Shown: positions 1-11,621, counted from the stretch's first letter. The stretch is DNA of 64,000 nucleotides from Lucifuga dentata (GCA_014773175.1 VXCM01005079.1:1-64000), one strand, 5' to 3'. A program made the numbers and translations. The notes: generated by a model from the sequence alone, not told the origin.

Positions 1-66
1 AGATGATTCGCTGTGGTGACCCCTGAAGGGAAAGCCGAAAGGAAAAGAAGAAAGAAGAAGATAATA
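1..66 (+). mobile_element. 3' tail of a teleost retroposon (fragment)
   Basis: The window opens with GATTCGCTGTGGTGACCCCT, an AGCCGAAAG-type motif and a short GAA-rich simple tail. This arrangement is common at the 3' ends of non-LTR retroposon copies in fish genomes, which I recognise from recollection rather than from a search. The element is cut by the window edge, so family and length are unknown. Confidence 0.5.
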
Positions 67-1056
67 CTCCAAGATGCATAAATTTTGATTGCGTATTTGG
101 TTGATAGCTAAATGTCTAATTTTATTACAAATTTCGCTGAAATCCGAAGAACAGATGACCATCTGGCCAATGATAAATTCATTTGATTTTAACAATCATC
201 AGGATGTGAAAATTCACCTTTTAGCTGATTTTAAAGCCATATCTTTTAATCTACATTCATGTGCTTTTGGGAAAATCTGCCATTCATGTGCTAGTTTATC
301 TGATAATTAAAACCCAGGAGGCAAACATTAAACAAAAATGAACTGTTATGGATGGATGCTACATATTTGTTATTTCTTTGCATTGGAGGTTTGTGACTTA
401 GCTAGAAACAACATATAAAGTTAATCTAATATTTGGTTTTGTAAATCAGTTTAAGAACATTTGCAATATGTCACTCAGTCTTAATGACAAATCCAATATT
501 CACTCACCAATTGTCTTTAAATGACAGTTATAGATAAAGAAAGGACCAGTATTTAATTATGTAAAGGGTGTGGATATTTGTCAGGCATTTATGCAAATGA
601 ATGCTCAATAATGAGGTCAAAGGTGGGTGCATGAGCAAAGCTGAGGATGGCTGAGATTGGTGGATGAAGGCTCTCTGAGAGGAAGTGAGGATTCTGTAAA
701 AGAACATGATTTTGTTTCAAGAGCAGAAACGCCAGTTTTATAGTTTCCTTTTGTTTGTTTGTTTCTTTTAGTATTTTGAAGTAGCAGTGAGGACTCAATG
801 AGCTAATTAGGCATGAGTAATGTGTAATGTAATAATGGAAGAGCAAGATGTATTCTATGGGTGAAGAGAAAACTTTTCCCCACACTCATTTTTTTTCACA
901 TTTTTATATCAATTTTTGTCTCAGAGTATTGATGGATATAGCTCATGTCAGAATCTCTCTTACATCTTCTTATAGCACAATTACTTTTGACTTCCTGAAG
1001 ACAATGTTTGTTTAGTGATACATAGTTCTTAGTTAGTTTATAATTTTAAGAGACTG

Positions 1057-1149
1057 CGTGTGTATGTGTGTGAGAGAGAGAGTGAGTGAGTGTGTGTGTG
1101 TGTGTGTATGTGTAACAGAGAGAGAGAGAGAGAGAGAGAAAGTGAGAGT
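1057..1149. repeat. Compound (GT)n/(GA)n microsatellite
   Basis: Alternating GT, GAGA and GAGT blocks give a compound, imperfect dinucleotide tract about 90 bp long. Such tracts are common in fish DNA and are often length-polymorphic. Confidence 0.9.
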
Positions 1150-1183
1150 GCACAGAGCTTGCCATTTGTGGAAGAGGCATAAC

Positions 1184-1465
1184 ACCACTAGAATGGGTGC
1201 AAGATCAGATCAAAACTTGTTATTTAAATAAAATGATTGATCAACTAAGTTGTCTCATCACTAGCATGTGACACAAATACAGTTTAAAAGATCACTAAGA
1301 TTTCATACGGCTGAAATTTACCACCAGTTTGAAACATGTCTTCATTTTTGCATGATGTTGTGTTTTATGAATAGCTTTGCCGACTTATAAATAGGAAAAT
1401 ACTGAAGTAGTACCGCCTCTTTCAAGGCAAATGCCAAAATTAGCCAGCAGCAGTCATTATGAATA
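1184..1465. repeat. Dispersed repeat family B, copy 1
   Basis: This segment is similar, in the same orientation, to 54532-54902. Shared blocks include GATCAAAACT-type sequence near the start, TTTCATAC followed by CTGAAATTTACCACCAG, then TCTTCATTTTT, TTTATGAATAGCTT and ATAAATAGG-AAAT. The colinear match over about 280 bp shows the two are copies of one repeat. The ends of this copy are eroded and no target duplication is evident. Confidence 0.7.
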
Positions 1466-1894
1466 ACAAAAATAATCTCTGAAGAAATCAAATGACAAAA
1501 TAAATTTATGTTGATTTTCCCTTTTGGATGAGACATTGTGAATCACATGTACAAGCTGTATGTATTCATAAATGTCATGAAGTACATCTTATATAATGAT
1601 GTCATACATGTGGATGCTGCTTGAGACTGGGAGGATAAAGAGTGTCTTTCTCCACTATATGAGAAAGAATCAGTCTTTTGCATATTCTGTTTCTGTGACT
1701 GTAAAAACTGTGAAACTGCAAACTGAAGGGAAGACAGACCAAAAAAAAAAAAATTATTAAAAAAACTTCCTTGACCACTTCATCATCAAATAAGCATTGT
1801 GTGAAAATTTATGAGAGGTAAACTTGCCTATCTCTACCAAATTACCCAGACAGTCTTCTTTAGTTCTTTAGATAGACAGAAATGCCCAGTGTGG

Positions 1895-1895
1895 T

Positions 1896-1940
<45 letters not shown>

Positions 1941-1953
1941 TTGTGTGTGTGCA
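1895..1953. repeat. (GT)n microsatellite
   Basis: A pure run of 19 GT units at 1901-1938 is flanked by imperfect units. It is read as a run of CV residues in one frame, which makes a spurious open frame. Confidence 0.95.
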
Positions 1954-3319
1954 TGTTTGTGCATCTTTGCACTTGAGCTTAAAAGGATGTATTTAACTAG
2001 AAAAAAATAAATTACATTCTATAAAATTTCTCCATAAACTGTATGACACAGTAAAACCAAGGCAGAAATATTAGGTGGTACCAATTTTTTCTGGTCCCAC
2101 TTGAGATTTCCAGTAAAACTTGGAAGTCAGATGACCTTACCATAAAAAAGACATATATTTTACATGGGGGAATAATCCAGTTCCCTTCCAATGTAGGCAT
2201 CACTGACATGCTGCTATCTATACGGTGCATCTCAGCCTTCCAGTGCGAAGTCATTTACTACACATTCTGTCTTTTAGAGGCAGATCTATTAAATACATGA
2301 ATATCCAAGCAAAAAGCATTTTGCAATGTCAAGAAAAACAGACTGTAGTAATAGATTATTGCTGCAAATTGTTGCTGAGTTCTAAGAAGGGCATCTCTCA
2401 TATGTGCATAGAGACTAAGCAGTAAAGCTACAAAGGAAACATGCTCAAGGATGCCTGTTTTTTAGTGGCATCTTGTTTATCCAATTCTGTATCAACAATA
2501 TGTGAATCAAAGACACAAAGGATTCAGCTATACTCCACAAACTTTACCTGCAGGCTCACCACACCCTCTGAGTTTTGCATATAGCAGATAACCACATAGT
2601 ATGAAAAAAAAGTAAAAATCCTAAAATGACACAGTATGACTGTGTACTTAGAAAAGTATAACATAGAATGTTAAGTATTTCTTTATTATATTCTTAAAAA
2701 TCCAAACCAAATAATTTATTAATCAAAGAATATATGCAAAAGAGAATATATTATACTGCAGAATATACCCCCAATTAGCCTTACAGCATCAGCATACAGT
2801 CTGTGATCATGGAAGTAGAATCCACAGAGAGCCCCAGAACAAATTCATCTGCATGGAAGATCTTCATCCTCCCAACCTGAATCCAGTCTGCATTTCTCAT
2901 TACACTCATGCTGAGGAATGCACCAAAACCATCTGGAAACTTGCATGCATGTATGGCCAAAGAACTCAAATTTACTTACTGTTACACTTTACACAACTAA
3001 TTTAGAGTAACTGCTTCTGGTGAGTTAATTCAAGGCTGTGTTATGTGTTGGAGGAAGAAAAAACAGCTTGATGAGAAGGTTGGCAGAGGAAAAGTCATGT
3101 GGGTCCTCCCTCCCTATTTCTGTCTTTCAGTCAGATGAGGTCATCAAACACCAACCTGCTTTGTATATTAATGATGTAATAGCCAAGAATTTTTGGACAC
3201 CTTGCACCTAGAGTACAGGTTGGCTGGTGGCACAGGAAGTCAAAATCTTGATTGAAGTGAGAGACAACACCCAAGATAGAGCAGTGAGGAAGGACAGATA
3301 AGCAAATTGAGAGAAGATA

Positions 3320-4038
3320 GTGAGTGAGTATAAGCAGGCTGAGGAACAGACAGGAGAGGAGAGAGAAGGAGAGAAACTGTGCCTTTAAAGCACTAAGCCC
3401 CTCCTCTGTAGAGCGGAGCAGAGCAGCCGAGTGGTGCTGGCAGGAGCCTGAGCTCCACGATAAACTCTGGCATCAGCTTCCCTTCATCCAGGCAGTCAGT
3501 GAGGACACAGCGAGGGCACAGGGGCAGAGAGACGGGGACGGAGAGAGTGACAGGAAGAGGGAGAGGGATGAAAACGGGCAGACAGACAGAGAGGAGAGAC
3601 TGTCATAGAAATCACACAGCTCCTTTTTACAGCTCTGCACACATCCGCTGAGCAGCTCAGCCTTTCTGTGCGCTACCTCCTGATGCAGGCAGCGCTGATG
3701 GGGATGACGGCTGGCTTATTTTCAGCAGCACACTTATGTGAGTGATGGTACGGCCACAGCAACAGCATCCGAATCTGAAACGGGAGCTCTCCTCACTGCT
3801 CGGGCTCTTAGTCATCTTCAGCCTCCTCTCCTTTTAAAGAGTGCTATCAGGCCATTCATCGTTCTCATCTCATGCCTCCTCCTCCTCCTCCTCTTTTTTC
3901 CACAGCTTCATCCTCCACACTGATGAGCCACAGCCTTGGAGTCAAATAACCCTGCTGATAGAAGCTTCTCTCTCTGTCAAAGCAGTAAGTACAGGAGGGA
4001 GTAATAGAACTGTGTGCGAGAGAGTGTGAGTGTGTATC

Positions 4039-4099
<61 letters not shown>

Positions 4100-4236
4100 G
4101 CAGCAAGAAGATGCTCGTGTGTGACAGAGGAACTGAGACTACTAAAGAACCAGCAGATTGTGTGTAGCTTGAATGATCCTGCTGTGCATGGACAGTGAGT
4201 TTTGGGCATAGCAACAGCAAATGATGTACGAAAAAG
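3320..4236 (+). promoter_or_regulatory. Candidate promoter and 5' untranslated exon of insyn1
   Basis: This stretch stands out from the AT-rich surroundings. It is GC-richer with a cluster of CpGs (about 3400-3820), purine-rich with GGGAGAGGGA-type motifs, and passes into a (GA)n tract. It ends at AAAAAG|GTAAGTAA, a near-perfect splice donor at 4236/4237; another donor-like GTAAGT occurs at about 3985. It lies 1.8-2.7 kb upstream of the insyn1 start on the same strand. No conserved coding frame is visible, so it fits a 5' UTR exon with its promoter. The transcription start itself cannot be placed; no clear TATA box is seen at the expected place. Confidence 0.42.
4044..4099. repeat. (GA)n microsatellite in the candidate 5' exon
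   Basis: An almost pure run of about 23 GA units is followed by a slightly interrupted block. It sits inside the candidate 5' untranslated exon, 137 nt before the strong donor at 4236/4237. It yields serine/leucine-repeat frames on the minus strand that are not genes. Confidence 0.95.
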
Positions 4237-4246
4237 GTAAGTAAAC

Positions 4247-4291
4247 GTGTGTGTGTGCATGTGTGTGTTTGTGTGTGTGAAGGTGTGTGTA
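4247..4291. repeat. (GT)n imperfect microsatellite
   Basis: GT units interrupted by CA and TT lie just after the candidate donor at 4237, within the possible 5' UTR intron. Confidence 0.85.
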
Positions 4292-4424
4292 AGTGCCAAG
4301 CTGAGGCAAGAAATGAATTTTAGCAACAGCTAAAAAATCACCAAATGGCATCAACGCAGTAAATTTCTGTCTGTCATTCTCTCTATTTTTTCAGTGCTGC
4401 TATGTGATAGACAAAGAATGAAAG

Positions 4425-4430
<6 letters not shown>

Positions 4431-4472
<42 letters not shown>
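4431..4472. repeat. (AG)n microsatellite
   Basis: A pure run of 21 AG units is preceded by GAAA units (4420-4430). It lies inside the possible 5' UTR intron, upstream of its acceptor at 4553. Confidence 0.95.
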
Positions 4473-4477
<5 letters not shown>

Positions 4478-4553
4478 AAAGAAGGGAGAGTAACTGAATG
4501 AAGCAGAAAGAGCATGAGGGAATAAGTGATTGCTTTCTTTCCTGTCTGTGCAG

Positions 4554-5989
4554 GTGCCATGTGTGATTGGCCAGCATACCCAGTGGCAGCAGCATCGCTC
4601 TGGATTTGGCGAGAAGCTCTCTCCTCTGCTTGTTCTCTAAGGTTCTGGGAAGCTTTCATGGGATTTATCTCTTCCTACTGGATGGCACAGAGCTTTCTGC
4701 CGCTCTGAAAAGAGTCCATAGAGGAAACATACACTACATGGATAAGAAGTAAAATAATTATCCAATCACAGCACAAGGAGGCAGACCGGGTTCCCTTAGC
4801 AACAACTGAAGGAGAGAGGAGAATCTCTTTCTGCTCCCTTGGTTTTTGGGCACACCCCTGTGGACTGCTGTGGGTCAGTGTTGGTGGGAGAACTTGAACT
4901 GTGTTGCATAGGGACAAAAAAAAAAAAGGANAAAAAAAAAAAAGGCAAAGGTGCTCTTTCTCTCCCCAGCTCCTTGTACTGCAGTTCATTAGTACCATGA
5001 TTTTTGTTATTTCCGAATAAATTCTCATACCACGTCACATTTCCTTGGTTTTGAAATCAAGAAATTTTGATTTCATATCACCTGGAATAAAAGGTGCTCT
5101 ATTTGAAATTTGGCATCTTAGGAAAAGACCACAATCGTCTATCTGCCTTCCTCCCTTTCATGGACAACAACTGAAGGACAAGATAATTTATCATCATGTG
5201 CAAAAATAAAAATGGATGTGAAGAGAAGTTTATTTTGATGTGAACAATTTCTGTTCCTTTCTACTGTTTCGGTCCTCCTGAGGAGGAAACGTCACACTGT
5301 ACAGAGGAGTACCCCCTGTTTTCAGACAGGATCTATCCTTTCTCTTTTAAAAAACAGCATCCCTCACTGAGGGAGTATATGTAGATGGAAAATTGAGTTC
5401 CTGCCAGCCATCAATAATGTAGAAAACAATAAGCTTTAAAATTGAGCTAGCGCTTGAAGTTCTATTTTTCTATCTATGCTGGATAGCTTACTCCATACAG
5501 AGGTAAATATGAGTCCCTACTTCTTAAAAGTGATGTTTTTTCTCTGCTTTCACTTTTGTATTGTAGCCTGCCATTATGTCACTGTGTTTCACAACTGAAA
5601 AGACAGTACAGGACAAGTAAAAGAAGAATAAAATCTTGTCTCTGTATAGTCATCATCCTTTTTAATCACATCTTGGAAACAATTCTATACATATGAGATG
5701 AGTTGGATCAACAGAATTATGTAAGAGTTTCATACCAGCTTCAGCCCCTGTATCTTGCCTGTTTATTTTCCATGGATTTACTACGTTTGACTTATCCCAT
5801 GGTCATTTTCTCTTCATTTTTGGAGCCATCAATCCAAAGGCATGGAAGTCAGAGTGTGATCCTGTGCCGAGTGTGCAGGAGAGGCAAGGTGTTTTGGCTG
5901 ACCAGGTGCTTTTAAGATGTTGAAGTCTCCCTGCGTGGTCGGGGCCCCTGTTCGGATCAGTAGCACTGAGGCTCCTTGTAGCCAAAGAC
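4554..5989 (+). other. Region between the candidate 5' acceptor and the coding exon
   Basis: No protein-coding gene is recognised. The stretch may be partly or wholly 5' UTR of insyn1, because it follows a strong acceptor at 4553, and it contains several further acceptor-like sites (ending 5325, 5566 and 5905). An A-run with an unresolved base lies at 4917-4944. The last 80 bp (from about 5910) become GC-richer and run without a clear break into the coding exon. Confidence 0.45.
4917..4944. repeat. Poly-A run with one unresolved base (N at 4931)
   Basis: Two A-runs flank GGA and a single N. The N is most likely a homopolymer length ambiguity or a patched gap in the assembly; the true length here is uncertain. 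Confidence 0.85.
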
Positions 5990-6055
5990 ATGGACCCCGA
6001 CTCGGCTCCCCCACGCCCTCAGCCTATTGGCCACTGGCCCCACTTTACCCTGTAA
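5990..6055 (+). promoter_or_regulatory. Upstream ORF abutting the insyn1 start codon (21 codons, in frame)
   Basis: An ATG at 5990 in good Kozak context (G at -3, G at +4) opens a 21-residue proline-rich frame, beginning MDPDSAPPRPQP and ending HFTL, closed by TAA at 6053-6055. Only 3 nt (AGG) separate this stop from the insyn1 ATG at 6059, and both are in the same frame. If the exon includes this stretch, ribosomes would reach insyn1 by leaky scanning or, at very short spacing, by reinitiation. Read-through of the TAA would add 23 residues. Whether 5990 lies in the mature transcript is inferred, because the exon's 5' border is not resolved. Confidence 0.55.
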
Positions 6056-6058
6056 AGG

Positions 6059-6202
6059 ATGTCCCTCAGCAGAGCTCAGGCCCAGGACACCTCTGAGACC
6101 CCCAGCCCGAGAGAACGCATCCGCAGCCACATGAAGATGGTGATTAACCAGCTGGACGGCATTCTCAAAGAGCTCAAGGATGTGGCCAAGGAACTCCGGG
6201 AG
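6059..6202 (+). CDS. insyn1: insyn1 coding exon 1 (inhibitory synaptic factor 1, residues 1-48)
   Basis: This exon encodes the N-terminal 48 residues of inhibitory synaptic factor 1. It opens at ATG 6059 (A at -3) and runs without a stop to a consensus donor, GAG|GTAAGG, at 6202/6203, leaving phase 0. Residues 18-23 are basic (RERIRS). Residues 24-48 form an amphipathic helix with hydrophobic residues at heptad-like spacing (M27, I29, L32, I35, L36, L39, V42, L46). From memory it matches the human INSYN1 N-terminus closely over RERIR, MKMVI, QL-GIL and KEL-VAKELRE, which fixes both frame and start. The helix continues into exon 2, so the 43.6-kb intron cuts a single coiled-coil-like segment between E48 and V49. 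In mammals the protein belongs to the inhibitory postsynaptic density, associated with gephyrin and the dystrophin/dystroglycan complex. Which teleost paralogue (a or b) this is cannot be decided here. Confidence 0.93.
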
Positions 6203-9200
6203 GTAAGGCTCAAAACCAGCTTAGACATATAGCAGGAAAGGGAGAGGAAACAAGGCAAGGAAGAGACAGAGGCTGGGTGGAAGTTGGGTGTGCTTCTCAA
6301 GTATGCTGCATTTAACAAAGTGTAAATCTGACATCATGGCGATTTGATTAAGATGAGAAAAAAGATGTGATCTGACGTGTTTTTAAAGCAGAGTGCTGTT
6401 TATTATATCTGCAGCTTGGTTCCTTTCTTTGCAGTTGAAATAACTGCTTATTGCCAATAAGCAAATAAGCAAATATCTGTCATGTGCTCAGTGGTTCTTG
6501 TGAAATGTACAGTAATGAAGAGCTGTTGATCCAGTCTGAAAAGAAGCCCAGAAGCAGGCTTAGGTAAGACACAGGGCTTAGCACTGCAATAGTTATATAA
6601 CCGTTTTGTTAACATCAGCAAGATTCCTACTGTATTTTTGCCACTGCCATGGCAACGCTAAGACATGTCTGCCAGTGTGTGTGTGTCGATACTCTGGACA
6701 ATGATCTCTAAAAAGACAGACTGTGTATATATGTGCTTACATGCAAGTATTGCCTAGTTGAAGGACCGGTATATGGACTAAAGTATGCTTGGTATAAAGA
6801 AAGATCTGAGCGGCTCTGGAGATTAGGACATATTTTGGCTACAGCATGTTTATACACATATGTATGTTGTATAGTGCAACGTGGTCCGTATCACCTCTCT
6901 AGGATTCTTCCCCATGCAGTGCTTTTAACACTCCAATCTTTTCTCCAAAGGCAGAAAGAGAGAGAGAGAGAGACAAAAATGAAACACTAGCAAACAATGG
7001 TACCTGACTAACCAGGCCCACTGCATTTGTACCATCCCACCTGCTTCTGATCAGGGATATAGATGTGTGTGTGTGCGTGAATGTGGTGAAGAAGCAAAGT
7101 GGTTGATATGGGTGCATCCAATGACCTGAGGAGCAGAGGAGGAGGACTTTAAACATTCATAATGAAGGTGCCATAACTCAGTCCGTCACAGCATAAGCCT
7201 TTCCCTGTTTTCCCCGACTCCCAGCTCTGCCTCACTCAGCACACTCTGTTTTATGTACTTGCACGGGTAGAGGTGCAAGGGCACAGCTCACTGTGCACCT
7301 TCTCTCTGGTGAGCGTGAGAAGCCAGCCTGCATGCAGAAGTGATTGATGATTATGGGACAACTGCAAGTGGAATAATGCTGGCCGGAGCTATTTATAAAC
7401 AAAAACACAGCCTGCGCCTCTGCCAGCTCCAACGCATTTTACCATTCTTATCCCAGACCCCATTAGAGAGGTCTCTACACAGTGGCTCAAATGTCGTTTT
7501 TTATTGCGAGAGCACAATCCCACACACTGAAATAGCGAGGAATCATAGTAGCAGTGGCAGTCATAATGCTAATATCAATATCTTGCAAAGATAAAGAAAC
7601 AGAATCAGTGTTCAGCATAGCAACATCAGATGCATAGAAGCTTAATGTTGCATAAAATCTCTTATTCTTGGCCACATTAAAGGAACAATATAATAGATAA
7701 CAACTGTCACATAAATAAATGATGAATTGCTGTGTGAATGTAATGAAACAAATAACTCAGCAAAGGATCAGTAATGAGTTTCTGTCTCACACACAAGGTC
7801 TTTGGGGAAGTGGAATGACTGCTTTTCTCTCAGGAGTTAAAGCCGGCCCTCCGAAGCACAGGGCTGAACCATAAATTAAGAGTTGCCATTCTGTTACTAT
7901 ACTTACTTCACAGGTCTATCACAACTCAAAATCACAGACTGCCATTGGCCCATAGATACAACACAGAGCCAATCATTTTTAACAGCGTCTCAACCTATTA
8001 AATTAATACTGGATCTACATGCACATTTCTTATTTTGATATTATGACAGTATTTTTGAAGGTTTTTTGTTTATGCAGCAATAGTGCATTAAAGATTTTAG
8101 AACAGTCGGGAGCAGGGCATAAGATTTTATTCTTTTAAATGGTGTTTTACAAAATCATAAAAAAAAAAAAAAAACGGTTTATTGAAAAGCTTTTTGGTCC
8201 AGTTTGTCTCTTAATAAGCAGGATGCCTCAAAAACCTAGACTTTCATCAGTTTTCACCATTTTCATCTGTTTTAATTTTATTAATAATTTAAGCCCAGAA
8301 GGAAAATATCACAAGCCTTATTAGGAAAACCACTCACACACATTAAAATAATAGCTATGATGATAGTTCTAGTTTATTAATAGTGGATTATAGGTTGATT
8401 TTAAATTCATAAAATATTTTTTATGTGAGTAATCCAACGGCTAAAGCCAAATTCCCAATTTAGCAAATACTATGACAGCCATTTTGAATGAAATTGAGAA
8501 ATGGCCTTTCATGAATGTTGATTTCAAAAGCAATATAAATGAAAAATTCCATTTAAGGATGTAAGGCCTGAGGTTTTTCAGTCAAGACTTTCAGAGCATG
8601 CATTAATGTTTTTAAGTCCTTGTCCTCTTCTTTTATCTTCTACCCAGCAGTAAGTGCACTTTCCTTGATCCAGCTGTGAGACACAGTATTCCATGATGTA
8701 ATTATAACATACTGTAGTAGTTATGAAGTAGCAGGCAGAATGGCTACAATGAAACCCAACAGGACTCACAAGGATAAGCTCTGTAGGTCACTCTCATACA
8801 GAATGTGTAGAGTAGCTCCTCTTGTTTGGTTGAGGGTGACTTAAATCTTCAGTATTCAGCTGGTCTAGTCTTTTTGGAAAGAAAAACAGCAGAAACCCAG
8901 AAATCCATGACCACATCTTACAGATAAAATACATATTAAAATCATCAACTGTCTCCAGCCTTGTATTTATTGTCCCATCTTTCATCTTCACACAAAAGAC
9001 ACAAAGAAATACACTCCTGGAAATGTACAGGTTATTAAATTCAAGCAAGTAAAGCATGGCAAGTTCCTATCAAGGCTGTAGCACAGTCTCAGGCTCAATT
9101 TTCTTTTTGTACATGTCAAAATAAAAATGTAATGCAGAGCAATCATAGCCTTTCAAGATAGCTCCATTCAAAATCCTATTACAATCCACATGCAGCCTAT

Positions 9201-10791
9201 CATATCTGTGAATCCCATTACAGGTTTCATGACAGATGAAATGAGAAGGTTCTAAAGGAAAGACACCCAAAGCAAAATAAACTTTGATAAACTACTCCAT
9301 TTATAATAATAATACTACATACAGTATTATTAGTAGTAGTAGCAAGTAGAGAGAGCATAATTCATTCAAGTATCATGTCTTTATCAACCTTAAGGAAAAA
9401 TGGAACCAGACTGCAACCCTCTGCATTTAACAGTACTGAGGACAGAAGAATTAATTTTAATGAAAAAAAAAAAAAAAAAAACCTTTAAATTGAGAAAATG
9501 CATATAAGAGAACACTCGTGTTGTTATTAGAGAGATACATACTAATTTGTATGTGAAAAGAGGATAGATAAAAACGGCACAGAGTGGAGGAGAGGATGTC
9601 GGTCAGATACATGTGTCTTTACATGGAAACAAAATAAGATGCAGGACTGTTATTATGTCCATAGTCATTATGTGGAATCGTGCTGTGGGCAGATGATGCT
9701 GCGTGTCTGTGTTCAACAGAAATGAACACAGGAAGGAAATCAGAACCAGAGGCAGAATTAAAGCTCTGAATGAGAGGAGCGAGTATAAGCTGGACAATTA
9801 TCAGTAGCAGAGTACAGTGTGTTCATGATGCTGGCCTCTATTAGTCAGCCTAAGGAGAGCTGCTGTTAGTTGTCTGCACATCCTCATTTTAGCTGGAGAA
9901 CTGCTTATTGTTTCTCCTCTGCTGCAGGCCTAAAGCCAGAATCAGGAGGCAGCAGTAAAACACTGTGTCAGGTGAAAACTGTGTGTCTCCAAACTGTCAG
10001 CTTTCAGGACTGAGGTACAGTATTTATACCAGCTTTATGTATAAGATCACCCATGCATTTTTAGAATTAAATAATGGATTTATCAAAAAAAACAAACAAA
10101 CAAAAAAAAAAACAATTGAATAACACTTTTGACTTATACAAGGATTGTCTGATAGCAGCTGACTGACTGGGATAACTCTCTGAAACAAACCAACGTCCAT
10201 TTCTTGCAGGGATTGGCCGAGTGTGTTGAGGTGTGAAAGTAGGTAGGTTTAGTCTCTCTCTCCCAAGCTCTCTTTTTCCTTCTTCTTTCTTCTTCACACT
10301 TACAAGCCTGTGCTTACCATCAATACCTTCAAGGAGGGACAATCTCAAAGTGTGAGCTGTTATCTGGATGATATGATTCATTGCATCAAGATTATGAAGA
10401 CAGAGAAAATGCAGAAGTGTTAACAACCCCTCCCCTCTCTATTACAGCAAGCTTTTTGCCCCTGCTTGGAGTGCAAAGATTCTGAATTGGTGTGAACATG
10501 ATTATTTTCCGACGTGGTTGGGTAGCACGTCATATGACCTAGTTCTATTGAGGCAGGCCTTTAGTCGACCACCAAATCTCACTTAAAATTACAGTCATCA
10601 GTGGCTGACACAAAGACACAGTATGGTAGTCTATTTGGTTTCTGTTCATAACTCATTACCAGCAGCATGATCCAATTGGCCTTGCTGTCAAATCAAGGCA
10701 TTTATGCTACAATAAAATATAAATAATATGATCAGAAAAGCTAACCCCACGATGCTCTTTAATGTTGAGGCTAGCTTAAATATCACATTGC
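6203..10791. other. Intron, proximal part
   Basis: AT-rich sequence with no supportable exon. It holds a short (GA)n tract (6957-6973), poly-A runs at 8159-8174 and 9463-9481, and an A/C-rich run at 10086-10113. No intact transposon could be outlined in this part. Confidence 0.6.
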
Positions 10792-11087
10792 TAAAGGAAC
10801 ATACCAGCAATGCATGTTTGAACCCAACATATACAATAACACTAAGTTACTGACAACCATTTCTGAAAATGGTTTAGCGGTATGTTTTAGAATATTTTTC
10901 CTACCTTCCAGCCTGCCACTGATTTCAGCTCATTCCACTACGCTATTAAAATCAACTTGTAGAGACTTGAAACACACTTGAGATGTATAATCCATTACAG
11001 CAAATGCTATGGTTATTAAGTTTTTTGTTTAAGTAACTTAATTTAACTGATCCAACACAGAGCTGCACGGGAAACTCTGTGCACAGT

Positions 11088-11136
11088 CTCCTGGGACTGT
11101 GTTCCCTGTCTCTGCCAGGGAATACAGTCCCAGGAG
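11088..11136. repeat. 21-bp near-perfect hairpin inside MITE copy 1
   Basis: The left arm at 11088-11108 (CTCCTGGGACTG, then TGTTCCCTG) pairs with 11116-11136 at 20 of 21 positions around a 7-nt loop. It lies in a segment absent from the related copy at 19870-20320, so it was either inserted here or lost there. Confidence 0.8.
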
Positions 11137-11248
11137 AAGATGGCTTTTACCGAGAAATCCCTTATACAATTGTGCATAAGTGTTTGAAGGTGAAACATTG
11201 AATTTTAAGTTGGGTGTTACCTGAACATTTTATTTTTAAAGTTTAGGG

Positions 11249-11596
11249 CAGTCATCCTCAAAATCCAGACTCTGGTCCGGATCTGGACCAAACCACAACT
11301 GTCTCCAGACCCTGAGCAAATTATACTTTTTATATGTATTTTGTATTATCTGCGGAACATCGCTGTGATGCAACAAGTAAAAATTCTCCACTTTCTGTGC
11401 TGCAAAGTGAAACCGAATGTCCAACTGAGAGTTGACCGCAAATTGAGAGTTGACAGTGCAGCTAGATTTGACAGCCCCACCCTTTAATTGCCAGTAAAAA
11501 CAAATTTGGATCCCAATCCAACTTGGCTTGATGAACTTTAATAAATGAACCTTTATCTTATTGTGGACCTTTAAGATTTGTATTTGAGTACCCCTG
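11249..11596. mobile_element. Non-autonomous hAT-like element nested in the MITE
   Basis: This 348-bp element is flanked by a perfect 8-bp direct repeat, GTTTAGGG, at 11241-11248 and 11597-11604. The related MITE copy at 19870-20320 has only one version of this site (GATTAGGGG), so the empty site is visible. The ends begin CAGTCATCCTCAAA and, in reverse complement, CAGGGGTACTCAAA, the CAG-type short inverted repeats of hAT transposons. Length and lack of a transposase frame make it non-autonomous; a 62-codon minus-strand frame inside it is not recognised as transposase. Confidence 0.82.
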
Positions 11597-11621
11597 GTTT
11601 AGGGGAATTGGAAAAAACAAA

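Larger units (their letters stand above)
67..3319. other. Upstream non-coding DNA
   Basis: AT-rich sequence without a supportable gene. It contains a compound (GT)n/(GA)n tract at 1057-1149, a 282-bp copy of a dispersed repeat at about 1184-1465, a short poly-A at 1741-1753 and a long (GT)n tract at 1895-1953. Short frames here have no recognisable protein similarity and are AT-rich or repeat-derived. Confidence 0.7.
4237..4553 (+). other. Possible 5' UTR intron
   Basis: A strong donor (AAG|GTAAGT at 4236/4237) is followed 317 bp later by a strong acceptor: a T/C-rich tract from about 4530, then TGTGCAG ending at 4553. The enclosed sequence holds a (GT)n tract and a (GA)n tract. The pairing of these sites, and their use by insyn1, is inferred from signal quality and position only. 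Other possible acceptors nearer the coding start are TTTTCAG ending 5325, TTGTAG ending 5566 (with a good pyrimidine tract) and GACCAG ending 5905. Confidence 0.35.

Noticed and set aside
3865..4326. 153-codon minus-strand frame with serine/leucine and histidine/threonine repeats
   Set aside because: It is the translation of (GA)n and (GT)n microsatellites on the complementary strand; overlapping frames of the same kind occur in two other registers.
6076..6318. 80-codon minus-strand frame over insyn1 exon 1
   Set aside because: Shadow of the real exon on the opposite strand.
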